From Parasalinivibrio latis (GTDB lineage: Bacteria > Pseudomonadota > Gammaproteobacteria > Enterobacterales > Vibrionaceae), in the NCBI RefSeq assembly GCF_036825535.1, contig NZ_CP098812.1, positions 3,348,001 to 3,412,000 on the forward strand: 64,000 nucleotides of DNA. The letters run 5' to 3'. Below are positions 17,701-26,848 of the stretch, in pieces. Below the pieces are notes generated by a model. The model did no database searches and was not told the origin of the DNA. It saw only the letters and a program-made list of their open reading frames with translations. A program made the translations under genes and the position numbers. Position 1 is the stretch's first letter; each line of letters starts with the position of its first letter.

Positions 17701-19110
17701 ATGTCGACGCAAAAAGCAAAAACATTATATGAAAAAGTCTATGACGCCCATGTAGTCGTTGAAGCACCGGGGGAAACCCCGCTGCTTTACATCAACCGCC
17801 ACCTTGTCCATGAAGTGACTTCGCCTCAGGCATTTGACGGCCTGCGTGCCCATAGCCGCCCTGTGCGCCAGGTAAGCAAAACATTCGCTACCATGGATCA
17901 CAATGTGTCAACCGAGACCAAGGACATTAAGGCATCTGGTGAAATGGCCCGCATCCAGATGGAAACGCTGGCCGTTAACTGTGAGGAGTTTGGTGTCTCG
18001 CTGTACGATCTCAACCACAAGTACCAGGGTATTGTCCATGTAATGGGCCCAGAACTCGGCCTGACGCTGCCGGGCATGACCATTGTCTGTGGTGACTCAC
18101 ATACTGCCACCCACGGCGCATTCGGAGCACTGGCCTTTGGTATCGGTACTTCCGAGGTAGAACACGTCCTGGCAACCCAGACACTCAAACAGTCCCGTGC
18201 CAAGACCATGAAAATTGAGGTTCGCGGCAAGGTAAACCCAGGGGTCACCGCCAAGGACATCGTGCTGGCAATCATTGGCAAGACTACCGCTGCCGGCGGT
18301 ACCGGGCATGTGGTGGAATTCTGTGGTGAAGCCATCCGTGACCTCACCATGGAAGGCCGAATGACAGTCTGCAACATGGCAATTGAACTCGGTGCAAAAG
18401 CCGGTTTGATTGCCCCGGATAACACCACCTACGAATACATCAAAGGCCGCAAGTTTGCGCCAACCGGTGCGGACTGGGATGCTGCCATCGAATACTGGAA
18501 CACACTTAAAACCGATGAGGGTGCAGAGTTCGATACAGTGGTCACCCTGGAGGCAAAAGATATTCGTCCTCAGGTTACCTGGGGAACCAACCCTGGCCAG
18601 GTTATCGGCATTGACCAGCAAATTCCTGCGCCTGAGAGCTTTTCAGATCCGATTGAGCGCCACTCTGCCGAGCGTGCCCTGAAGTATATGGGGCTGGAAG
18701 CCGGCCAACAGTGGAGTGACATCAAGGTAGATAAAGTCTTTATCGGCTCCTGTACCAACTCCCGCATTGAGGACATCCGTGCTGCAGCGGACGTTGCCAA
18801 AGGCCGCAAGGTAGCAGCCAGTGTCCATGCGATGGTGGTTCCGGGCTCAGAGCAGGTTAAGGCACAGGCCGAAGCTGAAGGACTCGACAAGGTTCTTTTG
18901 GAAGCCGGCTTTGAATGGCGCCTTCCAGGCTGTTCCATGTGCCTTGCTATGAACAATGACCGCCTTGGGCCAAAGGAGCGCTGTGCCTCTACCAGCAACC
19001 GCAACTTTGAAGGGCGTCAGGGCCGTGATGGGCGCACCCACCTGGTGAGCCCGGCAATGGCGGCCGCAGCGGCAATTGCCGGTCATTTTACCGATGTCAG
19101 CGAACTGTAA
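17701..19110 (+). CDS. leuC: 3-isopropylmalate dehydratase large subunit
   Basis: Large subunit of isopropylmalate isomerase, a 4Fe-4S aconitase-family enzyme. Cluster ligands are visible as FIGSCTNSRIEDI and PGCSMCLAMN. 469 residues from ATG 17701, which is preceded by AGGAAGAAA; the frame is open back to 17596 but that part lies inside leuB. It works with LeuD, whose gene follows after 10 bases. Confidence 0.97.
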   Translation: MSTQKAKTLYEKVYDAHVVVEAPGETPLLYINRHLVHEVTSPQAFDGLRAHSRPVRQVSKTFATMDHNVSTETKDIKASGEMARIQMETLAVNCEEFGVSLYDLNHKYQGIVHVMGPELGLTLPGMTIVCGDSHTATHGAFGALAFGIGTSEVEHVLATQTLKQSRAKTMKIEVRGKVNPGVTAKDIVLAIIGKTTAAGGTGHVVEFCGEAIRDLTMEGRMTVCNMAIELGAKAGLIAPDNTTYEYIKGRKFAPTGADWDAAIEYWNTLKTDEGAEFDTVVTLEAKDIRPQVTWGTNPGQVIGIDQQIPAPESFSDPIERHSAERALKYMGLEAGQQWSDIKVDKVFIGSCTNSRIEDIRAAADVAKGRKVAASVHAMVVPGSEQVKAQAEAEGLDKVLLEAGFEWRLPGCSMCLAMNNDRLGPKERCASTSNRNFEGRQGRDGRTHLVSPAMAAAAAIAGHFTDVSEL

Positions 19111-19120
19111 GGGAGGAAAC

Positions 19121-19723
19121 ATGGCAGGAATCAAACAACACACCGGCCTTGTGGCCCCTCTGGATGCAGCGAATGTCGACACAGACGCAATCATCCCGAA
19201 GCAGTTTTTGCAGAAAGTGACCCGTACCGGATTCGGCAAGCACCTGTTCCACGACTGGCGCTTCCTTGACGATGCCGGTAAGCAGCCAAACCCGGACTTC
19301 GTGCTTAACGCACCCCGTTATCAGGGTGCCAGTGTGCTGCTGGCCCGTGAAAACTTCGGCTGCGGCTCATCCCGTGAACATGCTCCATGGGCGCTGGATG
19401 ATTACGGCTTCAAGGTAATAATCGCGCCGAGCTTTGCCGATATTTTCTACGGCAACACCATCAACAATGGCATGGTCCCGGTTCGGCTCACTGATACAGA
19501 AGTTGATGCCCTGTTTACCTTTGTTGAGCAAAACGAAGGGGCAGAAGTCACACTGGACCTGGAAGCTCAGACTGTCTCTGCCGGCGGCAAGACGTATTCC
19601 TTTGAAATTGATGAGTTCCGTCGCCACTGCCTGCTGAATGGCCTCGACAACATAGGCCTGACTCTGCAGCACGAAGAAAAAATTGCCGAGTACGAAAGTA
19701 AGATCCCAGCATTTCTGCGCTGA
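19121..19723 (+). CDS. leuD: 3-isopropylmalate dehydratase small subunit
   Basis: Small (swivel-domain) subunit of isopropylmalate isomerase. 200 residues, beginning MAGIKQHTGLVAPLDAANVD, with the substrate-loop motif GCGSSREHAPWAL. The ATG at 19121 has a strong GGGAGGA site 4 bases upstream. It is the last gene of leuABCD, followed by a terminator at 19749. Confidence 0.97.
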   Translation: MAGIKQHTGLVAPLDAANVDTDAIIPKQFLQKVTRTGFGKHLFHDWRFLDDAGKQPNPDFVLNAPRYQGASVLLARENFGCGSSREHAPWALDDYGFKVIIAPSFADIFYGNTINNGMVPVRLTDTEVDALFTFVEQNEGAEVTLDLEAQTVSAGGKTYSFEIDEFRRHCLLNGLDNIGLTLQHEEKIAEYESKIPAFLR

Positions 19724-19748
19724 GGTAAAAATCAGCTAAAAAAGACTA

Positions 19749-19777
19749 AAACCGGCTCAAACGCCGGTTTTTCTTTT
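19749..19777 (+). terminator. Terminator of the leuABCD operon
   Basis: AAACCGGC (19749-19756), 6-base loop, GCCGGTTT (19763-19770), then TTCTTTT. Confidence 0.9.
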
Positions 19778-19851
19778 ATGAAATATAATCAAATTCAGGG
19801 CGGTCTCTGTATCAGCAAGACTTATTCTAAAAACTCGAAGAGAACCCGGTA

Positions 19852-20658
19852 ATGACTGTATTACTCAAGAAGCTGTTCAGTGCACTGTTAACCTTTGTGT
19901 TAATCACAGGCAGTGCATTTGCTGCACCCAAATCTGAACTTTGGCCGTATTGGGACAAAACTGACCCTGATTCAACCCAAACCATATCCCACAAGCCCTG
20001 GCAACGGTTGTTAGATACCTATCTGGTTGAAAAGGGCGAATACACACTGTTTGATTACCAGGCGATCGGCCCTGAAGACAGAAATAACCTGAAAAGCTAC
20101 ATTACCGGGCTGGCAGACCTCGACCCTCGCGGCTACACCAAAGCAGAGCAGTATGCCTACTGGGTAAATCTCTACAACGCCATTACCGTTGAACTCATCC
20201 TGGACAACTACCCAGTTAAATCCATCACCAAGCTGGGCGGCCTGTTCAGTTTTGGCCCCTGGGGAGACAAGGTCATCACCATTACCGGGCAAGACCTGAC
20301 GCTTAACGATATCGAGCACCGGATTTTGCGCCCAATCTGGGACGACCCCCGTACCCACTACGCCGTAAACTGCGCCAGCCTCGGCTGCCCCAACCTTCAG
20401 CCAACTGCCTTCACAGCGAGTAATTCGGAAAACTTACTTGAAAAGGCCGCCATTCAGTTTGTAAACAGCGATAAGGGAGTAAACCAGGATGGTGATAAAC
20501 TCCAGCTTTCCTCCATTTATGAATGGTTTGCTGATGATTTCGGCGGGAGTGAAAAAGGCGTGCTTGAACACCTAAACCGCTACCGCCAGTCAAATGATCT
20601 GAAAGATTTTAACGGCAAGATCCAATATGAATATGACTGGAGCCTCAATAAAACCTGA
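19852..20658 (+). CDS. DUF547 exported protein
   Basis: A 268-residue protein with an N-terminal signal peptide (about residues 1-24, ending GSAFA before APKSE), so probably periplasmic. The body matches the DUF547 family: AYWVNLYNAITVELIL and the later HYAVNCASLGCPNL are its conserved blocks. The function of the family is unknown; the Cys/His in NCASLGCP hint at a transglutaminase-like fold, which is inference only. It is a single gene between the leu terminator and the TPP riboswitch, with no sign of an operon. Confidence 0.85.
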   Translation: MTVLLKKLFSALLTFVLITGSAFAAPKSELWPYWDKTDPDSTQTISHKPWQRLLDTYLVEKGEYTLFDYQAIGPEDRNNLKSYITGLADLDPRGYTKAEQYAYWVNLYNAITVELILDNYPVKSITKLGGLFSFGPWGDKVITITGQDLTLNDIEHRILRPIWDDPRTHYAVNCASLGCPNLQPTAFTASNSENLLEKAAIQFVNSDKGVNQDGDKLQLSSIYEWFADDFGGSEKGVLEHLNRYRQSNDLKDFNGKIQYEYDWSLNKT

Positions 20659-20712
20659 CCACCGGGACAAAAGGCTGGTTAGCTGTCCCCGATCCTTTTA
20701 AAATCGCAAATG

Positions 20713-20799
20713 TTCTCATGGGGTGTCGCCTGTAATGATGTGCGGCTGAGAGAAACCCATTGAACCTGAACCAGGTAATGCTGGCGTAGGAATTGAGAG
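20713..20799 (+). promoter_or_regulatory. TPP (thi-box) riboswitch
   Basis: Contains the conserved thi-box elements in order: GGGGTG near 20719, CTGAGAGAAACCCATTGAAC and CCTGAACCAGGTAATGCTGG, then CGTAGG. The closing stem P1 is TTCTCA (20713-20718) with TGAGAG (20794-20799). It lies 110 bases before thiB. No terminator with a T-run follows, so control is probably at translation initiation; a hairpin (about 20857-20889) lies close to the thiB ribosome site. Confidence 0.95.
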
Positions 20800-20909
20800 C
20801 AGAAGCGGTTACCGTCTTATCCCCGCCTCCTCAAGCCCTGTGCCACACCCTTTACTACCAGACCGCCGGATTTATGCCGTTTGGTATGCCATGACGTAAG
20901 GAGCGCAGA

Positions 20910-21905
20910 GTGAAATCCACAACGACCCTATTCACCACACTGGCAATTGTATCAGGCTCAGCATTTGCTGCTGACAACACCCTGACGGTGTACACCTATG
21001 ATTCTTTTGCTGCTGACTGGGGCCCGGCTCCGGCAGTCAAAAAAGCGTTTGAAGCCGAATGCGACGGTTGCACGATTAACTTTGTTGCGCTGGAAGACGG
21101 TGTATCCATCCTCAACCGCCTGCGCCTGGAAGGCAAAAACAGCAAGGCAGATATCATTCTGGGTCTGGACAACAACCTGATCGAAGAAGCCAAGAAGACA
21201 GGGCTGCTGGCTGAAAGCCGTGTGGACACCGGCAACGTAACCGTACCGGGCGGCTGGGACGACACTACCTTTGTACCGTACGATTACGGTTACTTTGCCT
21301 TTGTCTACAACAAGGACACGCTTGCCAACCCACCCAAGAGCCTAAAAGATCTGGTGGAAAACCGGCAGGACATCAAGGTTATCTACCAGGATCCTCGCAC
21401 ATCCACACCAGGCCAAGGCCTGCTGCTTTGGATGAAGTCGGTATATGGCAACAGTGCAACCGATGCCTGGCAGAAACTGGCCAAGCATACCGTCACCGTC
21501 ACCAAGGGATGGTCAGAGGCCTATAGCATGTTCCTTGAAGGTGAGGCAGACATGGTGCTCTCCTACACCACATCCCCGGCTTACCACCTAATTGCTGAAA
21601 ACGACGGGAAATATGCTGCCGCTAATTTCAGCGAAGGCCACTACATGCAGGTTGAAGTTGCTGCCAAAGTAAAGTCTGCTGACAACCCGGTACTGGCGGA
21701 TAAATTCCTGAACTTCGTGCTTTCAGACACTTTCCAGGAGATCCTCCCCACTACCCAGTGGATGTACCCGGTAACCGACGTCAAACTGCCGGAAGGTTTC
21801 AATACTCTGACCAAACCAGCTAAATCACTGGAGTTCAGTCCTGAAGAAGTGGCTAAGGATCGCCGCAACTGGATTCGTGAATGGCAACAAGCACTGGTGA
21901 AATAA
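20910..21905 (+). CDS. thiB: Thiamine ABC transporter, periplasmic binding protein
   Basis: Binds thiamine, TMP or TPP in the periplasm and delivers it to ThiPQ. 331 residues with a clear signal peptide (about 1-20, ending GSAFA) and the start of the mature ThiB fold NTLTVYTYDSF. A GTG start at 20910 is preceded by AAGGAG. First gene of a riboswitch-controlled thiBPQ operon: thiP starts 5 bases after its stop. Confidence 0.95.
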   Translation: MKSTTTLFTTLAIVSGSAFAADNTLTVYTYDSFAADWGPAPAVKKAFEAECDGCTINFVALEDGVSILNRLRLEGKNSKADIILGLDNNLIEEAKKTGLLAESRVDTGNVTVPGGWDDTTFVPYDYGYFAFVYNKDTLANPPKSLKDLVENRQDIKVIYQDPRTSTPGQGLLLWMKSVYGNSATDAWQKLAKHTVTVTKGWSEAYSMFLEGEADMVLSYTTSPAYHLIAENDGKYAAANFSEGHYMQVEVAAKVKSADNPVLADKFLNFVLSDTFQEILPTTQWMYPVTDVKLPEGFNTLTKPAKSLEFSPEEVAKDRRNWIREWQQALVK

Positions 21906-21910
21906 CCTAA

Positions 21911-23515
21911 GTGATCCTAAATCCGTCCCGTACCTGGCCCGGCATCTTGTCTGCCGGGCTAATCATTGCCCTGGTTGCCGGTTCTATCCTGGCACTGCTC
22001 ATACAGTCACCCACTCTGAACCCCGGCGCTCTCTGGCATGACAGCTATCTTCGGCATGTCACCGCCTTTACCTTCAAGCAGGCTTCATTGTCAGTGCTTC
22101 TCAGTGTCGGGTTGGCGATACCGGTTGCCCATGCATTGTACCGGCGACATTTTCCGGGACGCGCCCTGCTGCTGAGGTTGTTTTCCATGACACTGGTTTT
22201 ACCGGTATTGGTGGGTGTTGTCGGCCTTGTAGCCATCTACGGAAATCGTGGGCTGATTGCGGACGGGCTTTCTGTGTTCGGCTTTTCCCTACCGTTCAAC
22301 CTCTACGGGCTTGGTGGGATTCTGCTCGCACACGTATTTTTTAACCTGCCATTTTCAGCAAGGCTTTTGTTGCAAAGCCTTGAGCAAATACCGGCGGAAC
22401 AGGTTCAGCTTGCCAACCATCTGGGTATCCGTGGCTGGCACAGGTTCCGCTTGATTGAATGGCCGTATATGCGCCAGCAACTGCCGCATGTTGCCGGGCT
22501 GGTGTTTATGCTCTGTTTTACCAGCTTTGCCACTGTCATGGCTCTTGGGGGCGGGCCTGGCGCAACAACCATTGAGCTCGCTATCTATCAGGCCCTGCGA
22601 TTTGATTTTGACTTGCAAACCGGGGCAATCCTTGCCGTATGGCAGATGCTCCTGTGCGGTGCACTGGCTCTGGTTATACAGAAATGGGCCAGGCCTGTAG
22701 CAACGGAAAGCAGCCTGAAAAACACCAGCGGGGCTCACTTACCGGCCGCACTCGATTCTTCAACGGCTAAAAAATGGGACACCCTTTGGATAGCCCTTGT
22801 CTGCTTGCTGACCTTGCCCCCACTGCTGGTGGTTGTCATCCGAGGGCTTAACCCGCAAGGGCTGGCAATACTCGCTCACAGTGAACTCTGGTATGCGGTG
22901 CTCTCTTCCATGAAAGTCAGCATCTTTGCCACCATTCTGGCACTGACACTGGCTGTTGCCCTGTTGCTTGCCAGCCGGTTCTGGCGATATAACGGATTGG
23001 GAGGCCGGGCTGACCGGATAGAGCTTGTCGGCTCCATTATACTGGTGACCCCGGGACTTGTGATTTCAACCGGCCTTTTCCTGTTGCTGCGCCCCGTAGC
23101 TGATGTATTCGGTATGGCATTCTGGCTGGTCACTCTGGTCAATGCCCTTATGGCCCTGCCTTACCTGATTAAAATCCTGTCCCAGCCACTTTTCCAGGTA
23201 GCCCAGCAATATACCCCTCTGTGCACTTCACTGGGTATTAAGGGTTTGAACCGCCTCAGGATTGTTGAATGGTCGCTGGTACGCAAACCACTGGCTCAGG
23301 GCGTGGCCCTTGCTATGGTGCTATCCATTGGGGATCTGGGGGCGATAGCCCTGTTTGGCAGCCAGGATTTTCGGACCCTGCCGCTGTACCTTTACCAGTT
23401 GATGGGCAGTTACCAGTTAGCTGCCAGTGCTACTGTTGCCCTTTTGCTGATGTTATTAAGCTTGGGGCTTTACTGGCTGATAGAGAAAATAATGACGAGG
23501 AAAGTGGCATGCTGA
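21911..23515 (+). CDS. thiP: Thiamine ABC transporter permease
   Basis: Inner-membrane permease with two fused permease halves (534 residues, about 12 hydrophobic helices). Each half has an EAA-type loop for contact with the ATPase: near LANHLGIRGWHRFRLIEWP and near SLGIKGLNRLRIVEW. GTG start at 21911. It overlaps thiQ by 7 bases, showing a coupled operon. Confidence 0.94.
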   Translation: MILNPSRTWPGILSAGLIIALVAGSILALLIQSPTLNPGALWHDSYLRHVTAFTFKQASLSVLLSVGLAIPVAHALYRRHFPGRALLLRLFSMTLVLPVLVGVVGLVAIYGNRGLIADGLSVFGFSLPFNLYGLGGILLAHVFFNLPFSARLLLQSLEQIPAEQVQLANHLGIRGWHRFRLIEWPYMRQQLPHVAGLVFMLCFTSFATVMALGGGPGATTIELAIYQALRFDFDLQTGAILAVWQMLLCGALALVIQKWARPVATESSLKNTSGAHLPAALDSSTAKKWDTLWIALVCLLTLPPLLVVVIRGLNPQGLAILAHSELWYAVLSSMKVSIFATILALTLAVALLLASRFWRYNGLGGRADRIELVGSIILVTPGLVISTGLFLLLRPVADVFGMAFWLVTLVNALMALPYLIKILSQPLFQVAQQYTPLCTSLGIKGLNRLRIVEWSLVRKPLAQGVALAMVLSIGDLGAIALFGSQDFRTLPLYLYQLMGSYQLAASATVALLLMLLSLGLYWLIEKIMTRKVAC

Positions 23516-24201
23516 CTGCAAAAAACCTGACTTACCGTTACCAGCAAGCCGATATGGTGTTCGATTTTGACGCGCGGCAAGGCGAAATCATTGCGGTTCT
23601 CGGCCCAAGCGGTGCAGGGAAAAGCACCCTTCTCTCCCTTCTGGCCGGAATGCTCCCCGCATCTTCCGGTACCTTGGGGGTTAACGGTGAAGACATCACC
23701 CGGAAACCGGCGCACCTGCGTCCGCTGACCATGTTGTTCCAGGAGCACAACCTATTCCCGCACTTAAGTGTCGGGGACAATATTGCCCTCGGAATTGCCC
23801 CGGATCTTTCACTTTCCACAGAGCAGAAATCGGCAGTCCACGCCGCTGCAGTCCGGGTAGGCCTCGATGGTTACCTTAAACGCTTGCCCGGTGAACTTTC
23901 CGGTGGGCAACGTCAGCGCGTAGCCCTTGCCCGAAGCCTTGTTCGCGAGAGGCCTCTGTTACTTCTTGATGAGCCGTTTTCCGCACTGGACCCGGCTCTT
24001 CGAAAAGACATGTTGGGGCTTGTGAAAGCCCTGTCCGACGAGCGGCAGACCACGGTGATCATGGTGACGCATTCACCGGATGACGCCCGCTCTATCGCAG
24101 ATCGTTTTCTGTTTATAGAAAATGGAAAAATTCAGCTGTCAGGCCAGACTGGCATCCTCAACGATCCGCCAGAGATCATGCAGCATTATCTGATTTGCTA
24201 G
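23509..24201 (+). CDS. thiQ: Thiamine ABC transporter ATPase
   Basis: ATPase subunit of the thiamine importer. 230 residues with Walker A GPSGAGKST (32-40), Q-loop FQEHNLF, signature LSGGQ (130-134) and Walker B LLLLDEP (150-156). ATG 23509 overlaps the end of thiP (ATGCTGA). The frame is open further upstream inside thiP, which is not considered coding. Last gene of the TPP-regulated operon; no clear terminator follows. Confidence 0.94.
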   Translation: MLTAKNLTYRYQQADMVFDFDARQGEIIAVLGPSGAGKSTLLSLLAGMLPASSGTLGVNGEDITRKPAHLRPLTMLFQEHNLFPHLSVGDNIALGIAPDLSLSTEQKSAVHAAAVRVGLDGYLKRLPGELSGGQRQRVALARSLVRERPLLLLDEPFSALDPALRKDMLGLVKALSDERQTTVIMVTHSPDDARSIADRFLFIENGKIQLSGQTGILNDPPEIMQHYLIC

Positions 24202-24266
24202 ATTTTCCAATGCGTCTCAAAACAAAGATCTATACTCAGAAAGTAGAATAATAAGGAGACGCGCTA

Positions 24267-25244
24267 ATGAAAGTCAGCAGCATTGAAGTCTTGCATTCTG
24301 TCGTGGATATCACTGCCCATACAGAATCAGATGCAATGTACCAAAGCCTCGTCACCACCATCTTGCAGCTCACTCATGTGGAGCAGGCTTTTATCGTTGA
24401 CGTAGAATTTGGCGGTTCACAGCGTTTTCTTATCCGCGCCAGCTCCAGCGCCCAGCAATTCGGTGATAATGAACTGAAAATCCTGGACAAAATCCTCAAC
24501 AAAAGCCTGTTCAGCATGGACAACCAGTACTTTCAGCTGTCAGGCAAAGACTCCGTCCTGATCCCGATCCTTATCAAACAAAAGCTCTACGGTTGGGTAA
24601 TGTGTCTGGGACAGAATATTACTGAAGAAGAAACCGTCTTGATCAGCGGTCTCAGCAAAGTTTACGAAAATTTCATTTCTATCATTTCTGCCAGTGAGCG
24701 GGACAGCCTGACCGGGCTCTATAACCGCAAGGTTCTGGACAGCAGGCTAACAGAGCTTCTTGCCGATGTTTCTGTGTCAGACGGAGTTGACCAAAAAAAC
24801 TGGTTGCTGATTATCGACATAGACAATTTCAAACATATCAACGATGACCTGGGCCATATCTATGGCGATGATGTACTTTTGCTGATTGTCGCCTTGCTCA
24901 AGCAACTGTTCGGCAAGGGTGAAACCCTTTTTCGTTATGGTGGGGATGAATTTCTGGCCCTGATGGGCCCCTGTACCTATGAGCAGGCCTGGGCGAAGGC
25001 AGATCAGCTTCGAACCAGTGTGGAAAACCGCTGCTTCGGTACAGCCAAAGATGTGACAGTATCAATCGGCATGACAGCAATCAATACAGAAGACTACCAC
25101 CCTGTCACTGTTGTTGGACATGCAGACACTGCCCTTCACCATGCCAAGAGCCAGGGGAGAAACCGCATCTCTGTGTACGGGGATATGGTTAAACAGGGGT
25201 TGGTCGTCAACACAGAGCCAGAAGATGATGTGGAACTTTTCTAA
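24267..25244 (+). CDS. Diguanylate cyclase with N-terminal GAF-like domain
   Basis: Synthesises c-di-GMP from two GTP. Residues 1-140 form a soluble region resembling a GAF domain. The GGDEF domain starts at RDSLTGLYNRK (about 145) and its active-site loop GGDEF is at 225-229, with IDIDNFKHINDDLGH upstream. No RxxD inhibitory site stands 5 residues before GGDEF, so product inhibition may be absent. No signal or membrane segment: probably cytoplasmic. The ATG is preceded by AAGGAG. It lies 65 bases after thiQ, in the same direction, possibly by readthrough. Confidence 0.9.
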   Translation: MKVSSIEVLHSVVDITAHTESDAMYQSLVTTILQLTHVEQAFIVDVEFGGSQRFLIRASSSAQQFGDNELKILDKILNKSLFSMDNQYFQLSGKDSVLIPILIKQKLYGWVMCLGQNITEEETVLISGLSKVYENFISIISASERDSLTGLYNRKVLDSRLTELLADVSVSDGVDQKNWLLIIDIDNFKHINDDLGHIYGDDVLLLIVALLKQLFGKGETLFRYGGDEFLALMGPCTYEQAWAKADQLRTSVENRCFGTAKDVTVSIGMTAINTEDYHPVTVVGHADTALHHAKSQGRNRISVYGDMVKQGLVVNTEPEDDVELF

Positions 25245-25353
25245 ACTGCGATATTCATGATTATTTTATGAATTTTTAAGAACATTTTTGTCCATTTCTC
25301 TGCCCGTTTTAAGTATAATTGGGAACAGTCTCGCAATTTCTTGTTCGGTAGTC

Positions 25354-26766
25354 ATGCCGCGTCGAATTTATCGTTTCCTCACTGTTTTTTCGCTGCTTTT
25401 TAGCGGGCTGATTTTTAACGCTCACGCTAATGAGCCCAAAAAATTGGTCATAACAGGTGCCTCTACCTGGGAGCCTTTTTCTTTTCTTGATGCAAAAGGG
25501 CAACCACAGGGCATCATGATTGATTTTTGGCGTCTTTATGGGCAAAAAAATGGTGTGAATGTTGAATTCAAACTGATGCCATGGTCTGAGTCGCTGGAAG
25601 CGTTGAAAAACGGTCAGGCTGACATCCATGGGGGTCTGGGTTACTCATCAGCCCGCGCAGAGTTTCTCTCTTTTTCCCATGCACTGCCATTCGAACCCTA
25701 TGAGGTTTACCTGTTCGCAGACAAAAGCCTGCCGGAAGATGGGGTCAGCCACGAAAAAATAGGTTCGGTCCTTGGCAGCTTGAAACATGAATTCATCACC
25801 TCTTTCTCTGACCGCAGCAAGCTGGCATTGCACAACAGTTTTGGGGACCTGCTCTCCCATGCCATGGCCGGTGACGTGAAACTGTTCATTGATGACTTGA
25901 ACACAGCCAATTACGCCATGGCCAAAGCGGGAAAAGAAGGACAGTTCATTCCACTTCGCTACCTTTACAGCTTTCCCCTCCATTTCGCGGTCGCCAAAGG
26001 TGATACCGATACGCTGGGTGAAGTGAGCCGTGGCCTGTCAAAGATCTCTGACGGCGAGGTCATGGCCATTACCTCCAAATGGTACAACCATCCGGAGATC
26101 CTCAAATGGTGGAAAGACTTGCACCCGGTACTGCTGGCCGTAGGCCTGTGCCTTGCCCTGGCGGCACTGTTGGTTGTCCGCCGTGTGTTAAAGCGCCGGA
26201 CCAACGAATGGCAGCAAGCGTTATCTGACCTGCAAAAGTCAAACAACGCACTTCAACTGGCAAACAAAACCGATCCGGTCACCGGCCTGACAAGCCGCAG
26301 GGGGTTTATTGAGCACCTCAACGGGCTTCGCTTCCACCCACACTGCTACACAGTGGTAGTATTTGACCTTGTGAAATTTTCTGCCATCAACCAGCAATGG
26401 GGACACCAGGCCGGAGATGCGGCACTGAAGCAATTTGGTTTGCAGTTAAGTTGTATATTGCCGAAAAATGCCCACGTGTCCCGTGTGGGTGGTGATGAAT
26501 TTGCCGTGGTGTTTGATAACGCAGGCCAACATGAAGCAGACCTGAAACTTGAAGTGCTGCGACGCCAGCTGGAACGAAACCCAATGCGGATAGAACAGGC
26601 TACGCTCCCTTGGCGTTACCTGACCGGTATTGCCAGCTACCCGAAAGATGGACATGACCCTGACCGCCTGCTGGCTATCGCTTTTGAGCGAGCCTCATCA
26701 AGAAGCAAGGGGCCTAAAGATGGGCTGGATTCACTGATAATCCCCAAGCATCCCCAAGGTGTTTGA
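25354..26766 (+). CDS. Diguanylate cyclase with periplasmic solute-binding (SBP_bac_3) sensor
   Basis: 470-residue membrane sensor. Order: signal/anchor at the N-terminus (to about residue 28), a periplasmic type-3 solute-binding domain of the amino-acid-binding family (about 30-255, beginning KKLVITGASTWEPFSFLDAKG), one transmembrane helix (LLAVGLCLALAALLVV), then a GGDEF domain with DPVTGLTSRRGF and the intact loop GGDEF at 379-383. It likely makes c-di-GMP in response to a periplasmic small molecule. ATG 25354 is preferred; the frame is open to 25288 but the upstream residues do not look like a signal. Ligand unknown. Confidence 0.88.
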   Translation: MPRRIYRFLTVFSLLFSGLIFNAHANEPKKLVITGASTWEPFSFLDAKGQPQGIMIDFWRLYGQKNGVNVEFKLMPWSESLEALKNGQADIHGGLGYSSARAEFLSFSHALPFEPYEVYLFADKSLPEDGVSHEKIGSVLGSLKHEFITSFSDRSKLALHNSFGDLLSHAMAGDVKLFIDDLNTANYAMAKAGKEGQFIPLRYLYSFPLHFAVAKGDTDTLGEVSRGLSKISDGEVMAITSKWYNHPEILKWWKDLHPVLLAVGLCLALAALLVVRRVLKRRTNEWQQALSDLQKSNNALQLANKTDPVTGLTSRRGFIEHLNGLRFHPHCYTVVVFDLVKFSAINQQWGHQAGDAALKQFGLQLSCILPKNAHVSRVGGDEFAVVFDNAGQHEADLKLEVLRRQLERNPMRIEQATLPWRYLTGIASYPKDGHDPDRLLAIAFERASSRSKGPKDGLDSLIIPKHPQGV

Positions 26767-26848
26767 GGGCAATCATCCCATCAGGTAAAGCTGGGTATTC
26801 AGGTTCCGGGGAAAGTGATTTCCCCGGTAATTTATCAGCTATACCGGT

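Noticed and set aside
26809..26831. Hairpin CCGGGGAAA/TTTCCCCGG as terminator of the PhoH gene
   Set aside because: The stem is good but no T-run follows on either strand, so it cannot be called an intrinsic terminator.
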